The notes beneath the pieces were generated by a model that was not told the origin of the DNA, searched no databases, and was given only the letters and a program-made list of their open reading frames with translations. Positions 1 through 10,602 of a stretch of DNA of 64,000 nucleotides are shown here, piece by piece. Location: the NCBI RefSeq assembly GCF_018991925.1, contig NW_024724368.1, forward strand, positions 845,596 through 909,595. Reading direction: 5' to 3'. The position numbers and the translations under genes were made by a program. Every line of letters starts with the position of its first letter. The stretch's first letter is position 1. This stretch comes from Homarus americanus. Lineage: Eukaryota > Arthropoda > Malacostraca > Decapoda > Nephropidae.

Positions 1-7
1 GTTCTTA

Positions 8-267
8 ATGAGGTGGGTGTCGTGGGTGATGTGGGTGTTGTGGGTGTTGTGGGTGTTGTGGGTGTTGTGGTTATTGTGGATGAGATGCGTATTGTGGGGG
101 AGATGGGGGTTGTGGATTGTGGGGGAGATGGGTGTTGTGGATGCTGTGGGTATTGTGGGTGAGGTGGGTATTGTAGGTGTTGTGGGTGAGGTGGTTGTTG
201 TGAGTGTTGTAGGTGTTGTGGGTGGTATAGGTGTTGTGGGTGAGTTAGGTGTTGTGGGTGTGTTGTG
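8..267. repeat. GTGGGTGTT-type minisatellite (left part)
   Basis: Imperfect tandem array of 9-bp units of the GTGGGTGTT type, with variants such as GTGGGTGAG and GTGGGGGAG. The open frame across it is only repeat translation (Val/Gly/Trp/Leu). The array stops where LINE sequence begins, and a short piece of the same repeat resumes after the LINE at about 1558. Confidence 0.85.
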
Positions 268-1557
268 GGTGACCTGTACATAGCTTTCATCAACCTAACC
301 AAGGCCTTCTGGAGGATCCTCAGCCGTTTTGGCTCCCCAGCAAAATTCATCGCCATTGTTAGGCAACTCCACGATGGCATGAACGGCAGTGTCCTGCACA
401 ATGGCACCCTGTCCGAGTTCTTCCCCATCCAAACAGGCAAGGGTGTGTACTGGCACCAACTCTCTTTTCCATTTTCTTGGCTGCCTTCCTTACTCGTGTC
501 GGCACCAATTTAGCCGGCGGGGTGGACAACGAGTACCGGATGAAGGGTGTTTTTCACAAAAAACGTCTCCAGGCAAGAACAAATGTGTCGGCAGCTTCCA
601 TTACTGAGCTTCAGTTTGCTGACTACCTCACCCTTGTCGCTCACACTGAACGCGACCTACAGGAGTTTCTGAACACCAATGCAGATGCATATGCACACTT
701 CGGCTTTGAGGTGAATGTATGTAAGAATCAGATTCTCTTTCAGCCTGTCCCTGGTTCAGCCATATCTCCACCATCCATCCAGCTTAACGGTACTACTCTC
801 TCTAATGTTACCCGCTTTCGGTATCTCGACTCCCACCTGTCCACCACCGCTGACATCGATGAAGAGATTCAGCATCGGATCAGATGTGCATCTCAAGCCT
901 TTGGCAGAATCCGAAATCGTGTTTTCAGCTGTAGGGAGCTGAAATTATCTACAAAGCTGCACGTATATCGAGCAGTGGTCCTTCCCACCCTGCTCTATGG
1001 CAGTGAGACATGGGTCACATAAAGGAGGCACCTCAAGGCACTTGAAAACTTTCACCAACGTTGTCTACTTTCCATCCTTCGAGTTCGCTGGGAAGACAAG
1101 AGGACAAATGCCATTATTCTTGCTGACACTAACTATAGAATAATCGAAGCTGCCATTATCCATGAACAACTACGCTGGACTGGCCATGTTACCAACATGG
1201 AAGAAAATAGACTGCCAAAGCAGCAACTTTACAGTCACCTAACGAATAGTAAATGTGACGCTGGCGGGCAACTGAAAAGGTATAAGGATAGTCTTAAGAC
1301 AAACCTGAAAAAGTGCCAAATCAACTTGGGAGACGATTACTCCACACCATAACGCTTGGAGGATCACCACACATGAAGGTGTCAATACATTCGAGTTAGC
1401 CCGACTACATAATGAGGCAAACTAGTGCCTACACTGCATTGGCCTCTTTAGTCACCTCAAAACTCACCAACCTAGATGACATCCTTAATAACTCATGTCA
1501 TTGTATCACAGCTGGATGATCGTCATACTCGATTACGAGTGACAACAAATAGCAAAA
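268..1557 (+). mobile_element. 5'-truncated, inactive LINE (non-LTR) reverse transcriptase with 3' end
   Basis: Remnant of a non-LTR retrotransposon beginning inside the RT domain, at motif A. Visible segments are AFINLTKAF (motif A, with Asn where the catalytic Asp of AF-x-DL is expected), the QLHDGMNGSVLHNGTLSE region, then VLAPTLFSIFLAAFL in another frame after a frameshift near 436-446. Next come TELQFADY (motif C, where FADD is expected, so the second Asp is Tyr), RIRCASQAFGRIRNRVF, and PTLLYGSETWVT followed by an in-frame stop at 1020-1022. The same frame then continues as RRHLKALENFHQRC to a stop at 1350-1352. Compared with the related fragment at 23.9-24.2 kb, a 24-bp block just after motif A is missing. 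The 3' untranslated end (about 1353-1557) matches 4.73-5.12 kb and shares the motif CTGGATGATCGTCATAC. No activity is possible. I did not assign the clade. Confidence 0.9.
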
Positions 1558-1602
1558 TAGGGATGGTGTTGGTGTTGTGGGTGGTGTGGGTGGATGGGGT
1601 GT
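1558..1602. repeat. GTGGGTGTT-type minisatellite (right remainder)
   Basis: GGTGTTGTGGGTGGTGTGGG-type sequence of the same kind as 8-267, immediately after the LINE 3' end. It indicates that the LINE landed inside a pre-existing minisatellite. Confidence 0.7.
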
Positions 1603-2685
1603 TGACGTATTACTGAGTATAAACAGTATTTTATTTTAATATATCTTTCCTGTTCAAAAATTAACAATGTCTCTTGATATTCACAGATGAGATTGGACGG
1701 ATTGAAAATATATATATATATATTTTTTAAGGTCATATAAATGCAGGAAAAATAAATCCATACTGTGTTACTGAAGGAAATAGGGAAGTATTAATTTTCA
1801 TATTGTTATATTTGAATATGTTAAAACTATACTGTGGCGGCTCAATGGCATAGTTATTCCTTTGCTCCCGCCGCTTACTACTAAGTGGGGCCTCTATTCT
1901 ATCCTCCTGCGGGATGGGTACTGTACCTCTCTCTACAGTTGGGGAAGCGCAAATCGGCAAGGCTCATTACTGGCAACGCTGTCTCCTTTTGTACAGATGA
2001 CTTTGTCTTTAGTAATTTCTATGGACATAACCCCTAACGGCTCGTCAGTCCATTGAGACTCATTCTCACTTCACTGACTATAACTGTGTGATGATGTTTA
2101 CTCTCAAAGAGCTTCAAGTCGATAAGGGACTATAATTCTGGTCAATAATATTCTTTATAACCCAACCTGAATATTCCTTTTGACACGTGAATAAAGACTA
2201 ATGGCTGGATAACATAGCAAAAGTAGACGAACCGTATTATAGAAGACTACAAAAAGTTTCCTTACAATGTTCATTAAGAGAAATAAAGCTGATTTACTTC
2301 ATTCGCGTACATATGCGTGAATAAAGGAAGTGAGGAGGTGAATAATGAAGCGGGAGGTACAGCGTAGTGCACTCTCCCTCGGTTGAAAGGGAAGAGAGAG
2401 AGAGAATGGGACAGTAAAGGAAAGAGGAAGGAAGTAAAGAAAAATAGGGGAGAGAAAAGGCTTTTGTAAACCTGATGTGGATCTGAGAATGGGTGAGTGT
2501 GGCTTGTAGTAGGGAAGATCCTTACACGCTGGGAGAAATATGAGAATATTATATAAACGTGAATTATACATAAAAATAAATAAAAGGACAATGAATCACA
2601 ATAGGAGAAATAGTTGGAAAGGATACAACGTCGTGTTTATTTTTTGAAGACACTTGATAAGGTCACCTGGAGTAAATTAACTGAA
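1603..2685. other. No gene seen; AT-rich spacer
   Basis: Contains a short TA run near 1709-1722 and a purine-rich patch near 2320-2460. The small open frames here show no recognisable domain, codon bias or splice context. Confidence 0.6.
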
Positions 2686-2858
2686 TTACCTGCACGTTAG
2701 TCTCCGCTTATCTATCCTGGTGGTTGTACACCCTAATGTTACCTGGGGGGGGGGGATAGGATAAGTTAGGTTAGGTTAGGTTTGGTTAGGTTTGGTTAGG
2801 TTAGGTTACCATTAGAGTGGTTAAGGTGAAATATGTTGGAGACTAATCTTCACGTGAT
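2686..2858. mobile_element. TTAGG-core foldback element, copy 1 (full palindrome)
   Basis: The left arm (2686-2742) and right arm (2807-2857) are imperfect inverted repeats. The left contains GTTAGTCTCC and the right GGAGACTAATCTTCACGTGA. The centre (2764-2810) is a GGTTA/GGTTT array equivalent to the arthropod telomere motif TTAGG, preceded by a G run. Both arms match the arms of the copies at 59.3 and 63.0 kb. It has no coding capacity. Mobility is inferred from dispersal. Confidence 0.7.
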
Positions 2859-2934
2859 CAGATCAACTATTTTGCTTTTGAGGGAGAGAGGGGTCCATCC
2901 CACCCTGTCGGGTTGGGGGGCCGGATGCAGGTCT

Positions 2935-3262
2935 CCACTTACCACCGCACAACACCTTCCACCCACTTTAAATCCTCCACCACTTACACATCCACTAACT
3001 ATCGCACACTTCTCCCCACCCACTATCCACCTACCATCCACCGCCCACTACTTCCCACACACTATCCACAGTCCGCTACACTCCTCCCACCACTCACCGC
3101 CCACTACTCTCCACCCAACACTCACCGCCCACTACTCTCCACCCACCACTCACCGCCCAGTACTCCTTACCCACCATTCACCGCCCACCACTCTCCACCC
3201 AGCGCCCACTAGTCACCACCCGCCATCCACCACCCACCGCATCCTCCCGTCGCCACAACCCA
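2935..3262. repeat. 28-bp C-rich minisatellite (CCACC/CACTCACCGCCCA)
   Basis: About five recognisable units of period 28 around CACTCACCGCCCACTACTC (3090-3210), inside a longer CCACC-rich stretch. The open frames across it are low-complexity Pro/Thr/His/Ser. Confidence 0.75.
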
Positions 3263-4065
3263 GACCTAATAATTTACTGAGTCATAAAGCCTCTCCTGCA
3301 CCCTGACCATTTACTGAACAGTCCAAAATATTTACAACGTATCCCAAAACATTATCTGAAACCAGAGTCATTTACTGTGTACCCAAGACATTTTTTTCTA
3401 TTCCCTGGTCAACTGATTAACTCAAAGCAGTTCCTACTCTTCAACCATTTAATGATTATTCAAAGATATTTTCTACTCCCGGGAAATTCTTTGAACAGCC
3501 TAAAGCATTTTCTATACCTTGACCATTTATTAAAATATCCATAATATATCCACGCCATTAACTAAAATACCCATAATAATCTACGACATTTACTAAAATA
3601 TCCATAATATATCCACTCCATTTACTAAAATATCCATAATATTTCAAATTCATTTCACTAAAATATCCATAATATATCCACTCCATTTACTAAAAATATC
3701 CATAATATATCCACGCCATTTACTAAAATATCCATAATATATCCACTCCATTTACTAAAATATCCATAATATATCCACGCCATTTACTAAAATATCCATA
3801 ATATATCCACCCATTTACTAAAATATCCATAATATATCGACTCCATTTATTAAAATATCCATAATATATCCACGCCATTAACTAAAATACCCATAATAAT
3901 CTACGATCCATTTACTAAAATATCCATAATATATCCACGCCATTTACTAAAACGATAAAATTTCTTATAACCTGGCCATTTAGCATGAAAACCATCACAC
4001 ACAGGCCATTTACTAAACAAGACAAAATATTTCCTACACCTTGGCCATTTACAGCAGCAGTGTGG
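3263..4065. repeat. 32-bp AT-rich tandem array inside an older diverged repeat
   Basis: Between about 3525 and 3955 a 32-bp unit (ACTAAAATATCCATAATATA plus a CC[AG]-rich remainder ending CCATTT) repeats roughly 13 times, with small indels. On both sides (3263-3524 and 3956-4065) lie diverged units of about 40 bp carrying CCATTTACT and TTTCTACACCTTGACC. These look like the ancestral, unhomogenised form. Confidence 0.8.
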
Positions 4066-4253
4066 GCTGTGGTAGTTGGTGGGCTCAGAAGGTTCAGTAT
4101 CTCCCCACCACCACATTACTACCACAGTAAACTTCCCTCCCTGATCCTTGTGCCTCCTCCTCTCTCTCTCTCTCTCTCTGTTGGTTCGTCTGTGTCTTCT
4201 TTTTAAATTTATTTTCTTTTCCTCTCCTATTTTTTTTACTTTGATCTGTGTTT

Positions 4254-4575
4254 ATGTGTGTGTGTGTGTGTGTGTACAGGGTGGTGTAAAGCGTCTAGTG
4301 TGGTAGCATTATGTTAGTGTTAAGATGCAAGCACTGAAGCACTGCTTGCTTCCTCTCGTTTTCAGCTACCGTCGCTGGCTAGCCCTCGTGGCGAGCAGGG
4401 AAGCAGCTTGCATAACTCCTCCCCTGCCAGTACACAGCCTCTTCACCACAAAGAGTCCTGCCGGACCTCCTCGTGGCAGACACGTCCTGGAGCCTATGAA
4501 CAGCTGTCCCGCTACCTTGCATATTAACCTTGGTAGGTATAAGGCTACGGGAGTATACCCCCAAACGAAACATCT
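4254..4575 (+). mobile_element. Dispersed repeat C, copy 1
   Basis: Starts with a GT tract (4254-4274) followed by ACAGGGTGGTGTAA and ATTATGTTAGTGTTAAGATG. It matches the reverse complement of 24222-24606 over most of its length, including GGCTAGCCCTCGTGG and CACAGCCTCTTCACCA. The two copies differ by an internal block of about 90 bp present only in copy 2. About 150 bp of unassigned sequence separates it from the LINE 3' tail at 4729. It could be the 5' region of that LINE or a separate retroposon. It shows no coding function. Confidence 0.6.
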
Positions 4576-4728
4576 GCAGAAGAGCCCCGCATCAGGCAGA
4601 CATGCTTACAGAGCTCCCACAAGACCCCAGTGGCAGTATAGGCGGAAGGGGTGACCAATATGGGATCCCAACGACTACACCGGCGGAAGAAGGCAATGCA
4701 CAATGGACAGGCTACTTAGGCGAAACCC

Positions 4729-5122
4729 AACAAGCTGGGCTATCGGCGGGCAATTGAAAAGTTATAAGGATAGTCTTAAGACAAACCTGAAAAAGAGCCA
4801 AATCGAGCCTCTCACCTGGGAGACAATTACTCCACATAGTAACGCTTGGAGGAGCACCACTTGAGAAGGTTTCAATACTTTCGAGTTATCCCGACTGCAT
4901 ACCGAGGCAGACAAACGCCAACGCCGCACTTGATGTAGCCTTGGTGTAGCCTTGATGTAGCCTTGGTGTAGCCTTCCACACGTGTAGCATCTATGGACGA
5001 CTCTGCCAGTCCTGTATTGCCCTCTATACTTACTTCAGAGCTCTTCAACGAAGGTGATATCCTCAATAACTGGATGATCGTCATACCCGGTTCCGAGTGA
5101 CAGCAAAGTAGTAGTATTAGTT
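4729..5122 (+). mobile_element. LINE 3' terminal fragment, same family as 268-1557
   Basis: From GGCGGGCAATTGAAAAG onward this matches 1262-1550: the last RT codons (K-rich, DSLKTNLKK), then the untranslated tail ending CTGGATGATCGTCATACC and GAGTGACAGCAAA. An extra block at about 4931-4978 is a four-fold 12-mer (TTGATGTAGCCT / TTGGTGTAGCCT). It is a 3' end only, with no coding potential. Confidence 0.8.
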
Positions 5123-5639
5123 TTTTTTTTGTGTGTGTGTGTGTGTTTATGTGTCCTAACTTGTACAGTATCTCAAAAAAGTATCTGTCAGGATAGACCC
5201 ATCCACCAACTAATACACAGTAACTCGTGATGTCTCGGGAGGGTTGGTATGCGTGGCTTTGTGGCACACCGATCCTACTATATTTAGTAACCGAACATCA
5301 TAATTATTAATTACGCCGAAATAAATGCACATTGCATTACTAATGTTAAAATATACAGGGAAGGAATGTGCTTATCCCAATAGCTATCATCCGTCGTGTC
5401 ATTATGTTTCACACTAAGTCGGGACAGATATTTGTTCACATACTGTACAGTACAGTATTCCGTAAGGTTCTGTGTACACATTTCTGAGACACCATGTATA
5501 GTGCTGATAAACCTTTGTACTTATTAATACCTATATGACACTTATAACAGGACCTCATCATAAAGGTCTTGTATCAGATACAGTAGTGTCTTGGTGATAT
5601 AAAATAATTTCAAGGGATGAAATAGCCGCTGGAGTAGTT
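5123..5639. other. No gene seen; short GT tract
   Basis: T run and GT tract at about 5120-5145. The rest is AT-rich with no recognisable coding or structured RNA signal. Confidence 0.55.
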
Positions 5640-5845
5640 GGAATGACGTAGAGGGAAGTGGGAAAGATGTTAGGGTAGAGAAGAGGTGCGGGGATAGCAG
5701 GAGAGGTGCTGAGGATAGTGCAAAGGCGCGGAGATAGTAGAATAGACACTGGGTAGTTAAAGAGGTGTGAGGATAGTGAAAGAGGCGTGAGAATAGTGGG
5801 GGAGGTGCTGGGGTAGTGGAAGAGGCATGCGGATAGTGGAATAGT
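5640..5845. repeat. Diverged 20-bp minisatellite (GAGGTGTGAGGATAGTGGAA)
   Basis: About ten imperfect 20-bp units of this type. The same unit family, in a more homogeneous form, recurs at 6345-6560. Confidence 0.75.
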
Positions 5846-6344
5846 GTATACTGTATAAGCCTCTGTCAGATAAAGAGTTATAGATAGTAGCAATTATATA
5901 AATGTGGGCTAAATACATGTTGTAATTATATAATCTACATAAACCAAATTAATGCGATAATGAGTAATTAAAAAGAAAAGGCTTTCACATGCCATCTGAC
6001 ATTAACATCTCCCCACATCACTTGATTGCAAAGGTAAGCTAAGTGACCAGCCCTCTTGGGAGTATATCACTATATATAAGACACCGCGGGCTTGTCATTA
6101 AAAGAGTTCTGTTAGAAACCTCCTATTAATTCTCGCAAAAGGACAAGTTGCCTTTCATCGATTTATTCATCATTGCACCACCATACTGAGTATATATTTT
6201 GATAATAAACTGAGAAAGCAATATAGTTTTTTGGGTGAACACCAAACAATCGGAAACAAGTGTAAACATATTTTACAAGTGAAATTTAACTCACAAGGCA
6301 AGTTACAAGAGTTACAAGGATAATAGAGGTGAAGATAACACACA
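5846..6344. other. No gene seen; spacer between two related arrays
   Basis: AT-rich spacer of about 500 bp. Its only notable signal is the TATA-like box listed separately at 6071. Confidence 0.5.
6071..6101 (+). promoter_or_regulatory. Possible TATA core promoter
   Basis: TATATATAAG at 6071-6080 followed by GTCATTA, an initiator-like TCATT with its A at 6097, about 26 bp downstream. The spacing is slightly short for a typical arthropod TATA-Inr pair. No supported exon follows. Such motifs arise by chance in AT-rich DNA. Confidence 0.2.
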
Positions 6345-6560
6345 TTGCAATAGTGAAAGAGGCGTGGGAGGGGAGAGAGGCGCGGTGGTAATGGATGAAG
6401 TGCGAGGATATAGGAAGCGTCGAGGGGGTAGTGAAAGAGGCGAGGGGGTAGTGGAAGAGGCGAGGGGGTAGTGGAAGAGGCGAGGGGGTAGTGGAAGAGG
6501 CGAGGGGGTAGTGGAAGAGGTGCAAGGATAGAGGATGCAGCGAGGGGGAAGTGGAAGAGG
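6345..6560. repeat. 20-bp minisatellite (GAGGCGAGGGGGTAGTGGAA)
   Basis: Near-identical 20-bp units at about 6420-6520, flanked by diverged units related to the array at 5640-5845. Confidence 0.85.
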
Positions 6561-6745
6561 GTTGGCGATTAATGATTAGTCCGAAATTTACAGGTACACT
6601 CTGCGCTGTCAGATATCCAGTAGTCTCGTTCATCAGATTACACAGAGGAACACGAAGATGAGGTTGTGTCTACTACAGTATTATCGTGTGATCTTGCTTA
6701 GTATATTCGCTGTGCAAGAGTAAGGCTGGACCAGAGCCCCATGCT

Positions 6746-6788
<43 letters not shown>

Positions 6789-7592
6789 CCAAGGTATGGA
6801 AAACTTAGTCACGTTGACATCCATGTATATATGTGTGTTAAATGAATAATACAGTATGTATAGATATAGGTGTGTGATATCTTCTTACGTGGATGGCTAA
6901 AACAAGTTTACATAAAGTGACAGATTCCAATTAAGTCACAGTTATGATACAGAGTTAATGACGAGTGGTGGGCGATGTAACACGGCCGTCCAGCAGTGAT
7001 TGGCTGTCTCCCGGTCAATATGTAAATAAAATTCTCCTAGTGATGTAAGCTATGATAGGAGGCGTAACACTTATCCTTAAAGTTAAAGGGTAGAGTTTAA
7101 GGACAATGTTTGTATAGTCCAAAATGTCCATGCATGCGTACTTTAAGGGCATGCAAAAGCTATATTAATTTATTCATTCAGGCGTTCTTTAAAATTATAT
7201 AAGAGTTATTTTGAGTTAGTTATGAAAATGATTTTAAGACAATCCATATAAAAGTTCTTTAGTCTTCCCTGACTACAGCTCTTGCCAGTCATCCTCAAAG
7301 CAGTTCTTGATATCCACCCAATTCTCTCTAGTATGACTTTTCTTCACCTGAGTGAGCAAGTGAGTCATTCAGCCATGCACCAGCCTACATATTCATGAAT
7401 CACCTCTCGTTCACGCCTCAGTTCAGCTTCATTCATGAGTAATTCAACTTCATGATCAAGACCTTGCAATATTGCACTCTGGATTATTGAGGACTTGCTA
7501 CCAAGAGATCAATATTCATCTCCTTACCTTGTCTCTCTCTTTGTCTCTTCCTTTCCTTTTCTGCCTGTCTCTGTTTTTCTATCTTTATCCGA

Positions 7593-7629
<37 letters not shown>

Positions 7630-9572
7630 TTTATTTTAATTATCATTTTCCGTGTGTTGGTCGCAGTATTCCGTTGTAACAATGTAAAGAGTGAAAGTAG
7701 ATCCTACATGTTTGATAGTCCTCCGTTAGGGAAAGTATGGATTGTGTACATTTTAAACTAAACCTTTAGCTTACAATGAGGTATTGTAAAAGACACTGTA
7801 CTCGACAGCCTTTACTTCCTCAACCATAAAGTTAGGTATTTATTTTCTATGGATGGACTGGGAATGCCCCAAACGCGAACCAGTGGCTCTTAGGACAGGA
7901 GGAGAGCTCTAACAATATAATATTCGTCAACCATATTCGTACTACTTCCTTGCCTTGACGCTATACTAAAAATAATATAATTCTAAATAGATTATATTTA
8001 TTGTTTTGTCTAATATAGACTGATTTCCCCTATCGAAAAACGAGAAATAAAAAAATAGGTATATTCAAAAATTTCGAAACAAGAAAAAATTCAGTTATGA
8101 AATACTGTACAAGCAAATTAATCTTCCATATTGTGTTAGTATCTTAAGTCAATGAAACAGTCGGGGTACCACACTCAGGCCTGAAGGCTGGTGACCATGG
8201 CCACCTTTCCATTTTAGGACTAACTATCAATCCTCCCAGTTTCTGCATCTCCCCGGGGTCCGCAGTTTTTAACGTCATATATCCGTCCAAGCGCTCGTCT
8301 ACTTCTGATCATCCTTCCTGTAATTAATATTAAGCTAAGAATAATAGTATACCGTGTATAATGATACTATAATACATAGTATATCTAATATAGACTACCA
8401 TGCAAGCGACGTATTTCTTCATATACTCGTAACTTTGTAATGTAATGTATTGTACTATACAGTTTTATCCTAAAAAGCTCTATATCTTAAGATCATCACC
8501 TTAAGTAACCCTCATTGAATAATTAACTTTGCACTGTGGTTGATTCCACAGTGCCTTTCCCACTAAGAATATCAGTCTTTAAAACCCTTAAATATAAGAC
8601 GTAATATACAATGTTCTTTTGACTTCGTAGAGACATAGCGAGGATTATTACCCTTAAGGACCCTGAACACTAAGTTTAATGCATCATACCTCACGCTTTG
8701 AGCACCACAAGATCACAGCCGCATGGGCAGTCAATTATTACAACCCTAAGATATGTCTTTATACTCCTTAGGGTCATAATCAGTATGATAATTGCATTCT
8801 TTAAACTCTCGTACTTATGAGTGACTCCAATGAAGGCACTACGGTTATGACCCCTTAAGAGGTTCGAGACATAAAGCCCGCTACACGCTCCGCCACATAT
8901 CCTACTGAGCCATAAACACTGCGGCTCCCAAAGTCATAACCATTAAAGCCTTCAAAAGCGCCAGACTCAGCAATGACCGCCTCTGTAATGCTCTCGGACA
9001 CGAGATACACTATAACGCTATGACAGGGAATTCTGCTCTGTTGTAACTACCATGCCCCCAAAAGAGCTATTACCACTATCCCCTCCAAGAGATCCAGAAA
9101 CAACACACCATGGTTTCCAAAAGGGTAAAAGAATCATATCTCTTAAAAGGCTCATAGTTAATCAGTATAGGCAACAAAGAGCCACGCCCACCCACCAAAG
9201 CTTTCAAAACACCCACGATCACTACGTGTATCAAAGACCCATCCATACACACCACACCCCGGACACAAAGCCCAGAGCAACACACTATTTCATATCCTAC
9301 CAAAGCCATGATCACTAAGGTTTCCAAAATACCCTCATCTATATCATCTACCGTTTCTTCGACACAACGTTCAGTAGCCAATGCCACCCTTGGAGGCGCC
9401 TTACACGACATGAACGTTAAAATTACTGAACAGGGATAAATCTCATAACGACACCCAACTTTTATATATCCTCATCAAAATTCTTAAAGTTGGCCGCGTT
9501 CGACATGAATAATTCCAGGCGCCTTATATCACTAGCTCGCCCCGCTCACTTGACTTCTTGTTTGGCAGATGG
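6561..9572. other. No gene seen; includes CA and CT microsatellites
   Basis: Holds a CA tract (6746-6786) and a CT tract (7594-7626). The stretch 8500-9400 contains loosely recurring phrases such as GTCATAACCATTAAAG but no clear unit. The 111-residue reverse frame at 9076-9411 has no recognisable domain. Confidence 0.55.
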
Positions 9573-9692
9573 ATAGTGTCGGGTCCTTGTGTATGGTTCT
9601 GGATTATGTTGAGGTGTTTTGTAAGGTTTTGCTTCAATTTGTGGACTTTTGGATCATTTCGTGTGGTTCTGGGTCATTTCGTGTGGTTGATA
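9573..9692. repeat. TTTCGTGTGGTTCTGGGTCA minisatellite, left flank of repeat A
   Basis: Diverged units ending in two good copies of ATTTCGTGTGGTTCTGGGTC. The same unit resumes at 10471, so the array was split by repeat A. Confidence 0.75.
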
Positions 9693-9977
9693 TTGATATT
9701 GAAACAGTTTATTTAGCCCCCAAAAAACACAAATACAGAGTCGATAATAACATATTGACATGGCTGAGCCAGTTGAGGGCCTAAGCTCTCTTGAAGGCAC
9801 CTGATATATACTGTACATTTATTTCAAGAAAGTATTATGTAACATTTAGTGTCACCTGGAATAGTACACGTAACATGGTGGTACTAAGAATATTTCCAAA
9901 TGTTACCACGTATATTACTTCGTTACTACTTATTTTGTTTATTTAATGATTTTTTTTACATTTATATTATAAGTATA

Positions 9978-10069
9978 TTGTTACAGTCAAAGTGTGCAAG
10001 CAGCCATTTTTTGTGTAGTGTAAACAATTTTAATCTAATTTAACCTAATTACACACTTTGACTGTAAAA
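9978..10069. mobile_element. 92-bp MITE, TA target duplication (Tc1/mariner-type)
   Basis: Terminal inverted repeats TTGTTACAGTCAAAGTGTG (left) and, reverse-complemented on the right, TTTTACAGTCAAAGTGTG, flanked by TA on both sides (9976-9977 and 10070-10071). The repeat A copy at about 26,293 has the uninterrupted target GTATATAC, so this is a filled site with a visible empty site. TA duplication and short TIRs are typical of non-autonomous Tc1/mariner-superfamily elements. There is no transposase in the window. Confidence 0.75.
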
Positions 10070-10164
10070 TATACACATTTTACAGTGGTGTTGATATACA
10101 TAAATATGACAAGGGAAGGAAGCAGTACAACATGGGTTGTATTAAGGTGGAACACGAGGACAGA

Positions 10165-10262
10165 TTTTTTTTTTTTTACGGGGAGTAGCCCACCCAGGAA
10201 AAGGTCACTGACCCACATCGGGGCCTGGTGGGCGAAAAAAAAAATAATAAAAAATAAAATAA

Positions 10263-10297
<35 letters not shown>

Positions 10298-10326
10298 TAA
10301 TAATAATAATAATAATAACTATTATT
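10165..10326 (-). mobile_element. Short SINE-like element S1, copy 1
   Basis: On the minus strand: an ATT-repeat head, then core CGCCCACCAGGCCCCGATG / TGGGTCAGTGACC / GGGTGGGCTACTCCCCG, then an A tail. The block is absent from repeat A copy 2 at the corresponding place (near 26,385). The same layout of ATT repeat, core and A-rich tail occurs at 31915-32045. Family unknown. Confidence 0.7.
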
Positions 10327-10468
10327 CAAAGTCAGTATCATATCTAGTCGGCAAATATAATTATTGCAATAGTAATTTCTATCTATCGACGTGGATATTT
10401 ATAGTAAAATGGTTTTGGTGGTACAATTTAAGCAGGAATATGAAGTAGGTACTACAAAAATATTAATA

Positions 10469-10602
10469 CTTTCGTGTGGTTCTGGGCCACGTTAGATCAT
10501 TTCGTGTGGTTCTCGTTCATATTGGGTCATTTTGTGTGGTTCTCGTTCATATTGGGTCATTTCGTGTGGTTCTCGTTCATATTGGGTCATTTCGTGTGGT
10601 TC
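10469..10602. repeat. 30-bp minisatellite, right flank of repeat A
   Basis: Four units of TTTCGTGTGGTTCTCGTTCA plus ATATTGGGTC, continuing the array left of repeat A. Confidence 0.8.

Larger units (their letters stand above)
9693..10468 (-). mobile_element. Repeat A copy 1 (retroposon-like, with two insertions)
   Basis: Matches 25986-26540 in the same orientation and 51449-51745 in the opposite one. Read on the minus strand, the element ends GGCTAAATAAACTGTTTCAA followed by a short ATATCA-type tail. That is an AATAAA signal close to a simple-repeat 3' end, as in LINE- or SINE-like retroposons. It is flanked on both sides by TTTCGTGTGGTT, consistent with a roughly 12-bp target duplication but ambiguous because the target is itself a tandem repeat. 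Relative to copy 2 it carries insertions at 9978-10069 and 10165-10326. I see no coding content. Confidence 0.75.

Noticed and set aside
2764..2810. True telomere end
   Set aside because: The array is under 50 bp, degenerate and embedded between inverted arms with sequence on both sides, so it is interstitial.
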